Assembly (NCBI GenBank): GCA_004556005.1
Contig: SFJA01000005.1
Coordinates: 1-41,359, forward strand
Direction: 5' to 3'
DNA: 41,359 nucleotides
DNA from: Bacteroidales bacterium
GTDB lineage: Bacteria > Bacteroidota > Bacteroidia > Bacteroidales > UBA932
Part shown: in pieces, positions 7,128-13,644 of the stretch
Layout: each line of letters begins with the position of its first letter
How positions within the stretch are numbered: the first letter of the stretch is position 1
Program-made: the position numbers and the translations under genes
The notes under the pieces: generated by a model
Told to the model about the DNA's origin: nothing
The model's database searches: none
Seen by the model: the letters and a program-made list of their open reading frames with translations, nothing else

Positions 7128-8057
7128 GTGAAAAACGTTGCACTGGCAAAACTTCTGCTCTGCTTCCTGATATCGGCAAGCATTTGGCTGGTACGGAATC
7201 TGACTCTGGATTATCCTGAGACCGAGACCGTACCTGTGCTTGTGCATAGCCATATAGAAGGCAGGTCGGAATATGCCTCCTCCGAGGTGGCTGTGACTGC
7301 CCGTTGCAACACTTCGGGATTTACGCACATAGGGCTCTCGATGCGCCGCCGTGCCGTAAAGCTGGATGTCGATCCGTCAGACTTTGAAAAGGCGGAAGGA
7401 GATGCCTATGTGATTCCGAGTTCAAGACTCTACAAATATGCATCCAGGATATTCGGCGAGTCGGTAAGCATAGAATCCTTTGCTTCAGAAGGAGTTACAG
7501 TCCGTTTTGACGCCGTGGACTACCGCAAGGTGCCTGTTGTGGCGCTCTCTTCCATCACTTGCAGGCCTCAGTATATGGCGGTTGACAGAATCAAATTGTC
7601 TCCGGACTCTGTGGTCATTTATGCGGACCCATCGCGCCTTGCCAGCATTGATGCTGTCTTTACCAGGCAGCTCACACTTCACGACCTGGGGCAGAACGGA
7701 GCGCACGGCAAGGTCCGGCTCGACATCCCGTCGGGCGTAGGCATTTCCACAAAGGAAGTCTCCTATGACCTTGATGTCAAGCGCTTTGTCGAGATTCCGG
7801 GCAATATGCTCGTCTCCGTCCGCAATGCTCCCTCCGATGCCGGGCTCACCGTCCTGCCGCCTTCGCTAGACGTCCGTTTCTATTGCGAATTCCCCGTTCC
7901 GGTCAATCCGCTCGACCAGGTCGAGCTGTTTATCGACTATGACGAATTTCTCGAATCCGATTCGGGCCACTGCATAGTCCGACACAGCGCTCTGCCGGCA
8001 GGCGTGATCGAGATGAAACTCGAACCTCAGGTTTGCGAATGCTTTACGACAAGATGA
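7128..8057 (+). CDS. YbbR-domain (CdaR-like) membrane-anchored protein
   Basis: A 309-residue protein with an N-terminal signal anchor (residues 5-24, ALAKLLLCFLISASIWLVRN), followed by repeated all-beta YbbR-type domains. The conserved YRKVPVVALSSITCRPQYM segment with a later SPDSVVIYADPSRLASID is characteristic of the repeat. In Firmicutes the YbbR protein CdaR regulates the diadenylate cyclase CdaA. No diadenylate cyclase gene lies nearby, so that partnership is not supported here. The frame begins at a GTG (7128) 21 bases after yajC, and no ATG gives a full-length anchor. Its stop overlaps the coaE ATG (ATGA), implying coupled translation. Confidence 0.8.
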   Translation: MKNVALAKLLLCFLISASIWLVRNLTLDYPETETVPVLVHSHIEGRSEYASSEVAVTARCNTSGFTHIGLSMRRRAVKLDVDPSDFEKAEGDAYVIPSSRLYKYASRIFGESVSIESFASEGVTVRFDAVDYRKVPVVALSSITCRPQYMAVDRIKLSPDSVVIYADPSRLASIDAVFTRQLTLHDLGQNGAHGKVRLDIPSGVGISTKEVSYDLDVKRFVEIPGNMLVSVRNAPSDAGLTVLPPSLDVRFYCEFPVPVNPLDQVELFIDYDEFLESDSGHCIVRHSALPAGVIEMKLEPQVCECFTTR

Positions 8058-8596
8058 GAAGGCAGAGGGTAACACTGGTCACTGGAGCAATTGCGAGCGG
8101 GAAGAGCGAGGTTTGCAGATACCTCGCTTCTCTCGGCTATCCTGTGTATGATTCCGATTCCAGAGCGAAGGCTCTGTATGATACGGTTCCTGGGCTCAAG
8201 TCATTGATAGAAAGTGAATTGGGTATCCCGTTCAATGAACTTTCCCTGATATTCAGAGACGAAAGTCTCAGGCTCAGGCTGGAGTCCATAGTATATCCTC
8301 TCCTTCATAAGGACTTTGAATCCTGGTGCGACAGCTGCGCGGAAACCGATGCTTCAAAGCGTCTTTTCTTCGAATCGGCAATTGCCTTGGACAAATTCCA
8401 GTTTGATGATTGTTACGATGACGTGCTTCTGGTCCGTGCCGACGCAGGGCTGCGTCTTGGACGCAATCCAAAGGTAGCCCAGCGAGACAGTCTGCAGAGT
8501 TTTGACCTGTCCAAGGTCAATTATATAATAGAAAACAACACAACAATTACCAATCTCCACGCTCTCGTGGACAAATATTTAAGAGAAACGAAATGA
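8054..8596 (+). CDS. coaE: Dephospho-CoA kinase
   Basis: A 180-residue cytoplasmic kinase catalysing the last step of coenzyme A synthesis, ATP-dependent phosphorylation of the ribose 3'-hydroxyl of dephospho-CoA. The P-loop GAIASGKS is at residues 11-18, followed by the CoaE motif YPVYDSDSRAKALYD. Later segments include ESIVYPLLHKDF and FFESAIALDKFQFDDCYDDV. The usual ARxxxQ region reads NPKVAQRDSLQSFD. It is somewhat shorter than E. coli CoaE (206 residues) but spans the fold. Starts at 8033 (TTG) and 8039 (ATG) are in frame; 8054 is preferred because it forms an ATGA overlap with the upstream gene. It also overlaps the next gene by ATGA. Confidence 0.9.
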   Translation: MRRQRVTLVTGAIASGKSEVCRYLASLGYPVYDSDSRAKALYDTVPGLKSLIESELGIPFNELSLIFRDESLRLRLESIVYPLLHKDFESWCDSCAETDASKRLFFESAIALDKFQFDDCYDDVLLVRADAGLRLGRNPKVAQRDSLQSFDLSKVNYIIENNTTITNLHALVDKYLRETK

Positions 8597-9036
8597 AAAC
8601 AGATCTTGCAAAAATCCTTTCAGTGTCCGGTTCACGCGGACTTTACAGATATCTTGCACAGGCACGCAACGGTGTCATTGCCGAGGCTCTGTCAGACGGC
8701 AAGCGCACCGTATTTGGCGGTTCTTCCCGCATTTCCACGCTTGCTGACATAGCCATTTACACTTCAGAGGGTGAACTCAAGCTCTCAGAGGTATTTCTTG
8801 CCCTGAAGTCAGTTCTCGGTGACAGCGATGCCCCAAGCTCAAAATCACCTTCTTCTGAACTTGAGGCGCTTTTCGCAAAGGCTATTCCGAACTACGATTC
8901 TGACCGCTTCTATGTGTCTCATATGAAGAAGGTTGTGGATTGGTACAACGAACTTGTCCACTACGCTAGTCTCGACTTTGTAACTGACGAGGAGCGTGAA
9001 GCCGAGCTCAATGCAGCAGCTGAAGAAGAGGCTTAA
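8593..9036 (+). CDS. DUF5606 protein, Bacteroidota-specific
   Basis: A 147-residue protein of a conserved Bacteroidota family of unknown function (DUF5606) that commonly follows coaE. The first 75 residues form the conserved part: LAKILSVSGSRGLYRYLAQARNG, then IAEALSDGKRTVFGGSSRISTLADIAIYT. This resembles a small beta-rich fold with a conserved Ser-Gly-Arg-Gly turn. The second half is helical with FYVSHMKKVVDWYNELVHYASLDF, and the tail is Glu/Ala-rich. There is no signal peptide or membrane helix, so it is cytoplasmic. Translation is probably coupled to coaE through an ATGA overlap. Constant linkage with coaE suggests a housekeeping role, but none is established that I know of. Confidence 0.8.
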   Translation: MKTDLAKILSVSGSRGLYRYLAQARNGVIAEALSDGKRTVFGGSSRISTLADIAIYTSEGELKLSEVFLALKSVLGDSDAPSSKSPSSELEALFAKAIPNYDSDRFYVSHMKKVVDWYNELVHYASLDFVTDEEREAELNAAAEEEA

Positions 9037-9039
9037 GCG

Positions 9040-10323
9040 ATGACTAGCATCAGGGTCATTACACTCGGTTGTTCCAAGAATACGGTTGACACCGAGCACC
9101 TTCTCGGGATGTTGCCGCAGGATCGCTTCGAGATAGTGAACGACGGTCCGTCCGACATATTGCTGCTCAACACCTGCGGATTTATTGGAGATGCAAAGGA
9201 AGAGTCTATTAATGCAATACTCCAAGCAGTTGCTGCCAAGGCGGACGGACAATTCGGAAAGGTAGCTGTCTTTGGCTGCCTCAGTCAGCGCTATGCAGGC
9301 GAGCTTCCGACAGAAATCCCTGAAGTGGATGCCTGGTTCGGAGCAAGGGATCTGGATCCTCTTGTCCGTTGGCTGGGTGTGGAACCAGTCCATTCCCACG
9401 AGCGATTCGTAAGCACTCCCGGCAAGCCATACGCTTATCTCAAGATTTCGGAAGGATGCGACCGAAGCTGCTCTTATTGCGCCATTCCGGCCATCAGGGG
9501 CGCTCACAGGAGTGTCAGCATTGAGGACCTTGTCAGGGAAGCGCGTTTTCTTGCAGAATCCGGAGTCAAGGAACTCATACTTATTGCTCAGGATACAACC
9601 TATTATGGCATAGACCTTTACCGTCGCCGTGCCCTTGGTGAACTGCTCTCGGCACTGTCAAGAATCGAAGGAATCGAGTGGATTCGCATACATTATTCCT
9701 ATCCTGATTCCTTCCCTGAAGACGTGCTTGACGCTATGGCGACAAATCCGAAGATCTGTCCTTACCTTGACATACCGCTTCAGCATATCTCAGACCGCGT
9801 GCTCTCGATGATGCATAGGCATACTACCGGTGACAACGTGCGCTCTCTGATAAGAAGATTCCGTGAAAAGGTACCTGACATAGTACTCAGGACCACACTT
9901 ATTGTCGGCCATCCGGGAGAGGACGAAGAGCAGTTTGACGAACTGCTGGATTTTGTCCGCCAATCCCGTTTCGAAAGGCTGGGCGCTTTTGAGTATTCTG
10001 AGGAAGAAGGAACCTATGCAGCCCTCAATTACGAAGATTCCGTTCCGCCAGAAGTCAAGCAGCGCAGATATGACGCGCTTATGAGCCTGCAGAGCGATAT
10101 CTCCCGCTCATTCAACGAGTCACGGGTAGGAAGGACCGAAAGGGTGTTGGTGGATGATTGCGTCGATGGAATGCTCGTATGCCGCAGCCGTTACGAGAGT
10201 CCTGACGTTGACGGCGAGATACTCGTAAAGGCCCCTGAAAACGCTGCGGGACTGATTTCGCAGTTTGTCGATGTCCGGATTGTTGCCGCCGGCGAATACG
10301 ATCTCGTGGCAGAATTGCTCTAG
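9040..10323 (+). CDS. rimO: Ribosomal protein S12 methylthiotransferase RimO
   Basis: A 427-residue radical-SAM enzyme that adds a methylthio group to a conserved Asp of ribosomal protein S12. The N-terminal UPF0004 domain has the three cysteines that hold the auxiliary 4Fe-4S cluster: TLGCSKN, NTCGF and FGCLSQRY. The radical-SAM motif CDRSCSYC begins near residue 140. Next come the barrel segments LILIAQDTTYYGIDLY and YLDIPLQHISDRVLSMMHR. The C-terminus is a TRAM-type beta domain (from RVLVDDCVDGM) that binds the substrate. RimO rather than MiaB is indicated by the GCSKNTVDTEHLLG start. It lies 3 bases after DUF5606, and rnpB follows directly. Confidence 0.95.
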   Translation: MTSIRVITLGCSKNTVDTEHLLGMLPQDRFEIVNDGPSDILLLNTCGFIGDAKEESINAILQAVAAKADGQFGKVAVFGCLSQRYAGELPTEIPEVDAWFGARDLDPLVRWLGVEPVHSHERFVSTPGKPYAYLKISEGCDRSCSYCAIPAIRGAHRSVSIEDLVREARFLAESGVKELILIAQDTTYYGIDLYRRRALGELLSALSRIEGIEWIRIHYSYPDSFPEDVLDAMATNPKICPYLDIPLQHISDRVLSMMHRHTTGDNVRSLIRRFREKVPDIVLRTTLIVGHPGEDEEQFDELLDFVRQSRFERLGAFEYSEEEGTYAALNYEDSVPPEVKQRRYDALMSLQSDISRSFNESRVGRTERVLVDDCVDGMLVCRSRYESPDVDGEILVKAPENAAGLISQFVDVRIVAAGEYDLVAELL

Positions 10324-10340
10324 CCAATTCAAATTATTGC

Positions 10341-10348
10341 TATATTTG
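10341..10348 (+). promoter_or_regulatory. -7 box for rnpB
   Basis: TATATTTG at 10341-10348 puts the expected transcription start near 10355, exactly where the RNase P RNA P1 helix begins. The nearest TTG (10315-10317) is 23 bases upstream, slightly beyond the usual spacing. Confidence 0.7.
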
Positions 10349-10354
10349 TTCCCG

Positions 10355-10686
10355 AAAGGCGGAACGTTCTGTCGCGGCGCTTGGCGCTGAGGAAAGTCCG
10401 GACAGGAAAGGGCATCTCGCTGTGGAAAGCACAGGCGGGGGTAACCTCGGGCGGGGCGTAACAGAAAATAACCGCCGGCATTGCCGGCAAGGGTGAAAAC
10501 GCGAGGCAAGAGCTCACGACGTCTGTCAGCGATGGCAGGCGGGTACGCTGCCGAGACCTGCAAGATCAAGTATACTGGCAAATGAGGGCTGCCCGCCCGA
10601 TGCCAGGGGGTAGATTGCGCAGATAAATGACAGAATAGGGAATCTCATTCCTGAAACAGAAACCGGCTTACGGTTCCGCCTTTTTT
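10355..10686 (+). ncRNA. rnpB: RNase P RNA (bacterial type A)
   Basis: Catalytic RNA of RNase P, which trims the 5' leader of tRNA precursors. The diagnostic 5' core GAGGAAAGTCCGGAC is at 10391-10405, with the matching 3' core AGATAAATGACAG near 10621 and ACAGAAACCGGCTTA near 10657. GGCGGAAC at 10358-10365 pairs with GTTCCGCC at 10673-10680 to form P1. The following run of six T makes the same stem serve as an intrinsic terminator. Its roughly 330-base length is normal. Any reading frame across this stretch, including a 153-codon antisense one, is a shadow. Confidence 0.97.
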
Positions 10687-10702
10687 ATTTATTATGATGC
10701 TT

Positions 10703-11467
10703 ATGAAACGGGTATTTGTATTGTTTCTTGCGCTTGCGGCATTCTTCAGCAGTTGCTCGGGCGCTACAATCAAGGACTACAGCATAAAGCTTGTGGCCCA
10801 GTATCCTCACGATGACAAGGCCTATACGCAGGGCCTGTTCTTTTATGACGGATGCCTGTACGAGAGCACGGGACAGTATGCCCACTCGACTCTCAGACGC
10901 GTTGACCTGGAAAGCGGAAAGGTCGAAAAAAAGGTAAATTTTGCAAGAAAATATTTCGGAGAGGGGAGCGTTGCCCTTAACGGCAATATATATGTCCTGA
11001 CCTGGACCAATAAAATGCTCTTTGTGTACGATGCTGACTCCCTTTCCTTTGTAAAGGGCTATTCATATCCGCGCGAGGGCTGGGGCCTTACGACAGACGG
11101 CAAACAGCTCATTGCCTCAGACGGAACTTCTACTCTTTATTTCTTTGACGAGAATATCAGTCTCCAAAAGACCCTCAAGGTTACCGCAGACGGACGTCCA
11201 GTGCACTATCTCAATGAACTTGAGTACATTGATGGCAAAATCTGGGCAAATGTCTATATGACGGATATGATAGTAATTATCGATCCGGCAGACGGAAAGG
11301 TAGTCGGACGCATTGATTGCAGGGGCCTGCTGCCAGCCAGCCTCCGTACTGATGAGACCGATGTCCTGAACGGCATAGCCTATGAACCGGAAAGCGGCCG
11401 CATCTTCCTTACCGGAAAGAATTGGCCGCGTCTCTATGAGGTCGAGATTATAAAATCTTCTAAATAG
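10703..11467 (+). CDS. Lipoprotein glutaminyl-peptide cyclotransferase
   Basis: A 254-residue protein of the plant/bacterial glutamine cyclotransferase family (five-bladed beta-propeller). It converts N-terminal glutamine of peptides to pyroglutamate with release of ammonia. A lipoprotein signal is clear: MKRVFVLFLALAAFF followed by SSCSG, with the lipidated Cys at the end of the lipobox, so the enzyme should be anchored to a membrane and face the periplasm or outside. Family motifs include FPHD-like YPHDDKAYTQGLFF, LYESTGQY, FGEGSVALNGNIYVLTW, REGWGLTTDGKQLIASDGTSTLYF and LNELEYIDGKIWANVYMTDMIVIID. Near the end is LNGIAYEPESGRIFLTGKNWPRLYEV. ATGs at 10694 and 10697 are also possible; 10703 gives the cleanest signal. 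It converges on rho with a 3-base gap. Confidence 0.9.
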   Translation: MKRVFVLFLALAAFFSSCSGATIKDYSIKLVAQYPHDDKAYTQGLFFYDGCLYESTGQYAHSTLRRVDLESGKVEKKVNFARKYFGEGSVALNGNIYVLTWTNKMLFVYDADSLSFVKGYSYPREGWGLTTDGKQLIASDGTSTLYFFDENISLQKTLKVTADGRPVHYLNELEYIDGKIWANVYMTDMIVIIDPADGKVVGRIDCRGLLPASLRTDETDVLNGIAYEPESGRIFLTGKNWPRLYEVEIIKSSK

Positions 11468-11470
11468 CTC

Positions 11471-13534
11471 CTATCCGAGAGGAGAAACCTTGGACATATT
11501 GTCCAGCAGGTCTTGATTGGTCTTGTATTCGTCCATCAGCCTCTGCATAAAGGTCATAGCCTCGATAGGGTTCATATCGGCAAGAAGCTTTCGGAGTATC
11601 CATATCCTCTGACCCTGTCCCTTAGGATAGAGAAGGTCATCTCGTCTCGTGCCCGAGAGTACGATGTTGACGGCAGGGAAAATCCTTCGGTTCGATAGCG
11701 AACGGTCAAGCTGGAGTTCCATATTGCCGGTACCCTTAAATTCCTCGAAGATGACGTCATCCATCTTGGAGCCCGTTTCAGTAAGTGCCGTTGCAAGTAT
11801 GGTCAGCGAACCTCCGCCCTCAATGTTTCGTGCGGCACCGAAAAAGCGCTTCGGTTTCTGGAGTGCGTTTGCATCCACACCGCCGGTAAGTACCTTGCCT
11901 GAAGCCGGCTGAACGGTATTGTAAGCGCGTGCAAGTCTGGTAATGGAGTCAAGAAGTATGACAACGTCGTGACCGCATTCCACAAGTCTGCGGGCCTTGT
12001 CCAGCACCATATTGGCCACCTTTACGTGATGCTCCGCCGGTTCGTCGAAGGTCGAAGCTACAACCTCTGCCTTAACGCTCCTCTCCATATCGGTTACTTC
12101 CTCAGGACGCTCGTCAATAAGAAGCACAATTTCGTAAACTTCCGGGTGATTGTCTGCGATGGCATTGGCTATGCTCTTGAGCAGCATTGTCTTACCTGTC
12201 TTTGGCTGGGCGACGATAAGACCTCTCTGACCCTTGCCTATCGGCGCAAACAAGTCAACGATACGGCAACTAAGGTCATTTTCATGGCCGTGTCCGAGCA
12301 GTTGGAACTTCTCGTCCGGGAAAAGAGGTGTAAGGAAGTCGAAAGGAATCCTGTCCCTAATATATTCCGGAGTCCTTCCGTTGACATATTTGATCTTGAC
12401 GAGAGGGAAATACTTGTCACCTTCCCTCGGAGGCCTGATTTCGCCTGTAACTGTATCACCGCTTTTCAGAGCGTTGCTCTTAATCTGCTGAGCGGAAACG
12501 TAGATGTCATCAGGACTGTTGAGATAGTTGTAATCTGAACTGCGCAGGAATCCGTATCCGTCAGGCATAACTTCAAGCACGCCTGTGGCTTCCACGGTTC
12601 CTTCATAAATAGGAGCTTTCTGCTTGAACTGCTGCTTTCCCTGATTCTGCTGGCGTCCGTTCTGCTGATGATTCTGTCCTGCATCCGCCTGCGTTGCATT
12701 ATCAGCCTTTCTGGTATCTTCCTCGGAACCCGTCTGGACATCCTGCTGGGCATTGCCCTGCCCCTGCTGTCCGTTGCCCTGAGCATTGCCCTGCATCTGC
12801 TGTCCCTGCGCCGGCTGCGCATTGTTCTGAGCTGCCGCCTTTGCCTGCTGCTTGTTAATTGCTGCAGCCAGAATCGCAGCAGCCTTTTCACTCATCTCGG
12901 GCTTTATTGCCGGCCTGCCCTCGGCATCTGTCACCACAACAGGCTGAGCCGCAGCCTTTACGCGTGTCCTCTTGCCCTTGGCGGTATTTTTCTCTCGATC
13001 CTTGTCGACAGAAGCGGCATCAGCGCCCGCAGCCGACTTTTCGGACTTCTGCTTCTTCGGTGTTCCAGCAGGCTTTCCTGTCCCTGAAACTTTGGCGCCC
13101 TGCGTTGCAACTGGAGCATCAGAAACATTGCCGTCCGCTGCCACCGCGGCGTCAGAAGGCGTTTCCGCCGATTTTGCCGTCCGCTTTGCCCGTTCAGTCT
13201 TGCCCTTCCGAGTCGGATTCTTCTTTTCTCCTCCTGCGTCCCGGCTTTCGGCTGTGTCCTCGGAACTTGCTGCTGTCGAACTGCTTGCCTCTGCAGCAGC
13301 AGAATCCGGAGCCGCAGTCGGCTGGATTGCAGTTTCAGGGTCTGCCTTGCGTGGCCGACCACGTTTTTTCTTCTCGGTATTTGGTTTGAGAGACTCTTCT
13401 TTTGCCTGAGCATCCAGGATTTCGTAAACGAGTTGCTCGTCTTCGACTTTCTTGGCTTTGATCTGGAGATCTGTTGCAATGGACTCAAGCTGTTCACGGC
13501 TCATTGCAGACAGTTCCTCGTACTTGTATGACAT
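11471..13534 (-). CDS. rho: Transcription termination factor Rho with long disordered insert
   Basis: A 687-residue hexameric RNA helicase that ends transcription, about 270 residues longer than E. coli Rho. Residues 1-45 form the N-terminal helix bundle. About 45-305 is low-complexity and predicted disordered: an AT-hook-like KRGRPRK (58-63 region), then an Ala/Ser/Lys-rich stretch, then a Gln/Asn/Gly-rich stretch (229-305). The cold-shock-type RNA-binding domain runs 308-380 (YEGTVEATGVLEVMPDGYGFLR). The ATPase has Walker A QPKTGKT at 443-449, ILLIDERPEEVTDM, and the Q/R-loop region EFKGTGNMELQLDRSLSNRRIFPA. A comparable disordered insert in Bacteroides thetaiotaomicron Rho is reported to drive phase separation and affect termination. 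It lies downstream of lptD but has its own promoter. Confidence 0.97.
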   Translation of the reverse strand: MSYKYEELSAMSREQLESIATDLQIKAKKVEDEQLVYEILDAQAKEESLKPNTEKKKRGRPRKADPETAIQPTAAPDSAAAEASSSTAASSEDTAESRDAGGEKKNPTRKGKTERAKRTAKSAETPSDAAVAADGNVSDAPVATQGAKVSGTGKPAGTPKKQKSEKSAAGADAASVDKDREKNTAKGKRTRVKAAAQPVVVTDAEGRPAIKPEMSEKAAAILAAAINKQQAKAAAQNNAQPAQGQQMQGNAQGNGQQGQGNAQQDVQTGSEEDTRKADNATQADAGQNHQQNGRQQNQGKQQFKQKAPIYEGTVEATGVLEVMPDGYGFLRSSDYNYLNSPDDIYVSAQQIKSNALKSGDTVTGEIRPPREGDKYFPLVKIKYVNGRTPEYIRDRIPFDFLTPLFPDEKFQLLGHGHENDLSCRIVDLFAPIGKGQRGLIVAQPKTGKTMLLKSIANAIADNHPEVYEIVLLIDERPEEVTDMERSVKAEVVASTFDEPAEHHVKVANMVLDKARRLVECGHDVVILLDSITRLARAYNTVQPASGKVLTGGVDANALQKPKRFFGAARNIEGGGSLTILATALTETGSKMDDVIFEEFKGTGNMELQLDRSLSNRRIFPAVNIVLSGTRRDDLLYPKGQGQRIWILRKLLADMNPIEAMTFMQRLMDEYKTNQDLLDNMSKVSPLG

Positions 13535-13562
13535 AGATAAACTGTGTATGTGTTAGTAATGT

Positions 13563-13594
13563 TTCGTCGGATCCTGACGAACAGGGTGAAACCC
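13563..13594 (-). promoter_or_regulatory. Paired hairpins in the rho 5' leader
   Basis: The leader of about 70 bases between the rho promoter and its ATG contains two adjacent hairpins, listed in + coordinates. GGGT/ACCC (13584-13587 with 13591-13594) closes a 3-base loop. TTCGTC/GACGAA (13563-13568 with 13576-13581) closes a 7-base loop. Neither is followed by T runs. rho autoregulates through its leader in other bacteria, so a role in feedback is plausible but unproven. Confidence 0.4.
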
Positions 13595-13612
13595 TTGTCT
13601 GTAGAAAACTAT

Positions 13613-13644
13613 GCAAATATAGGAAAATATTTTAATTATCCCAA
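13613..13644 (-). promoter_or_regulatory. Promoter of rho
   Basis: On the minus strand a TTG -33 element (complement of 13642-13644) is followed after 20 bases by TATATTTGC (complement of 13613-13621), a full consensus match with standard spacing. It overlaps the 3' end of lptD and predicts a leader of about 70 bases before the rho ATG at 13534. Confidence 0.75.

Noticed and set aside
10120..10581. Open frame of 153 codons on the minus strand across rnpB
   Set aside because: It lies antisense to the unmistakable RNase P RNA core and the 3' end of rimO and has no family resemblance.
11468..11485. CTCCT/AGGAG hairpin between the cyclotransferase gene and rho as a terminator
   Set aside because: Only five base pairs and no T run on either strand.
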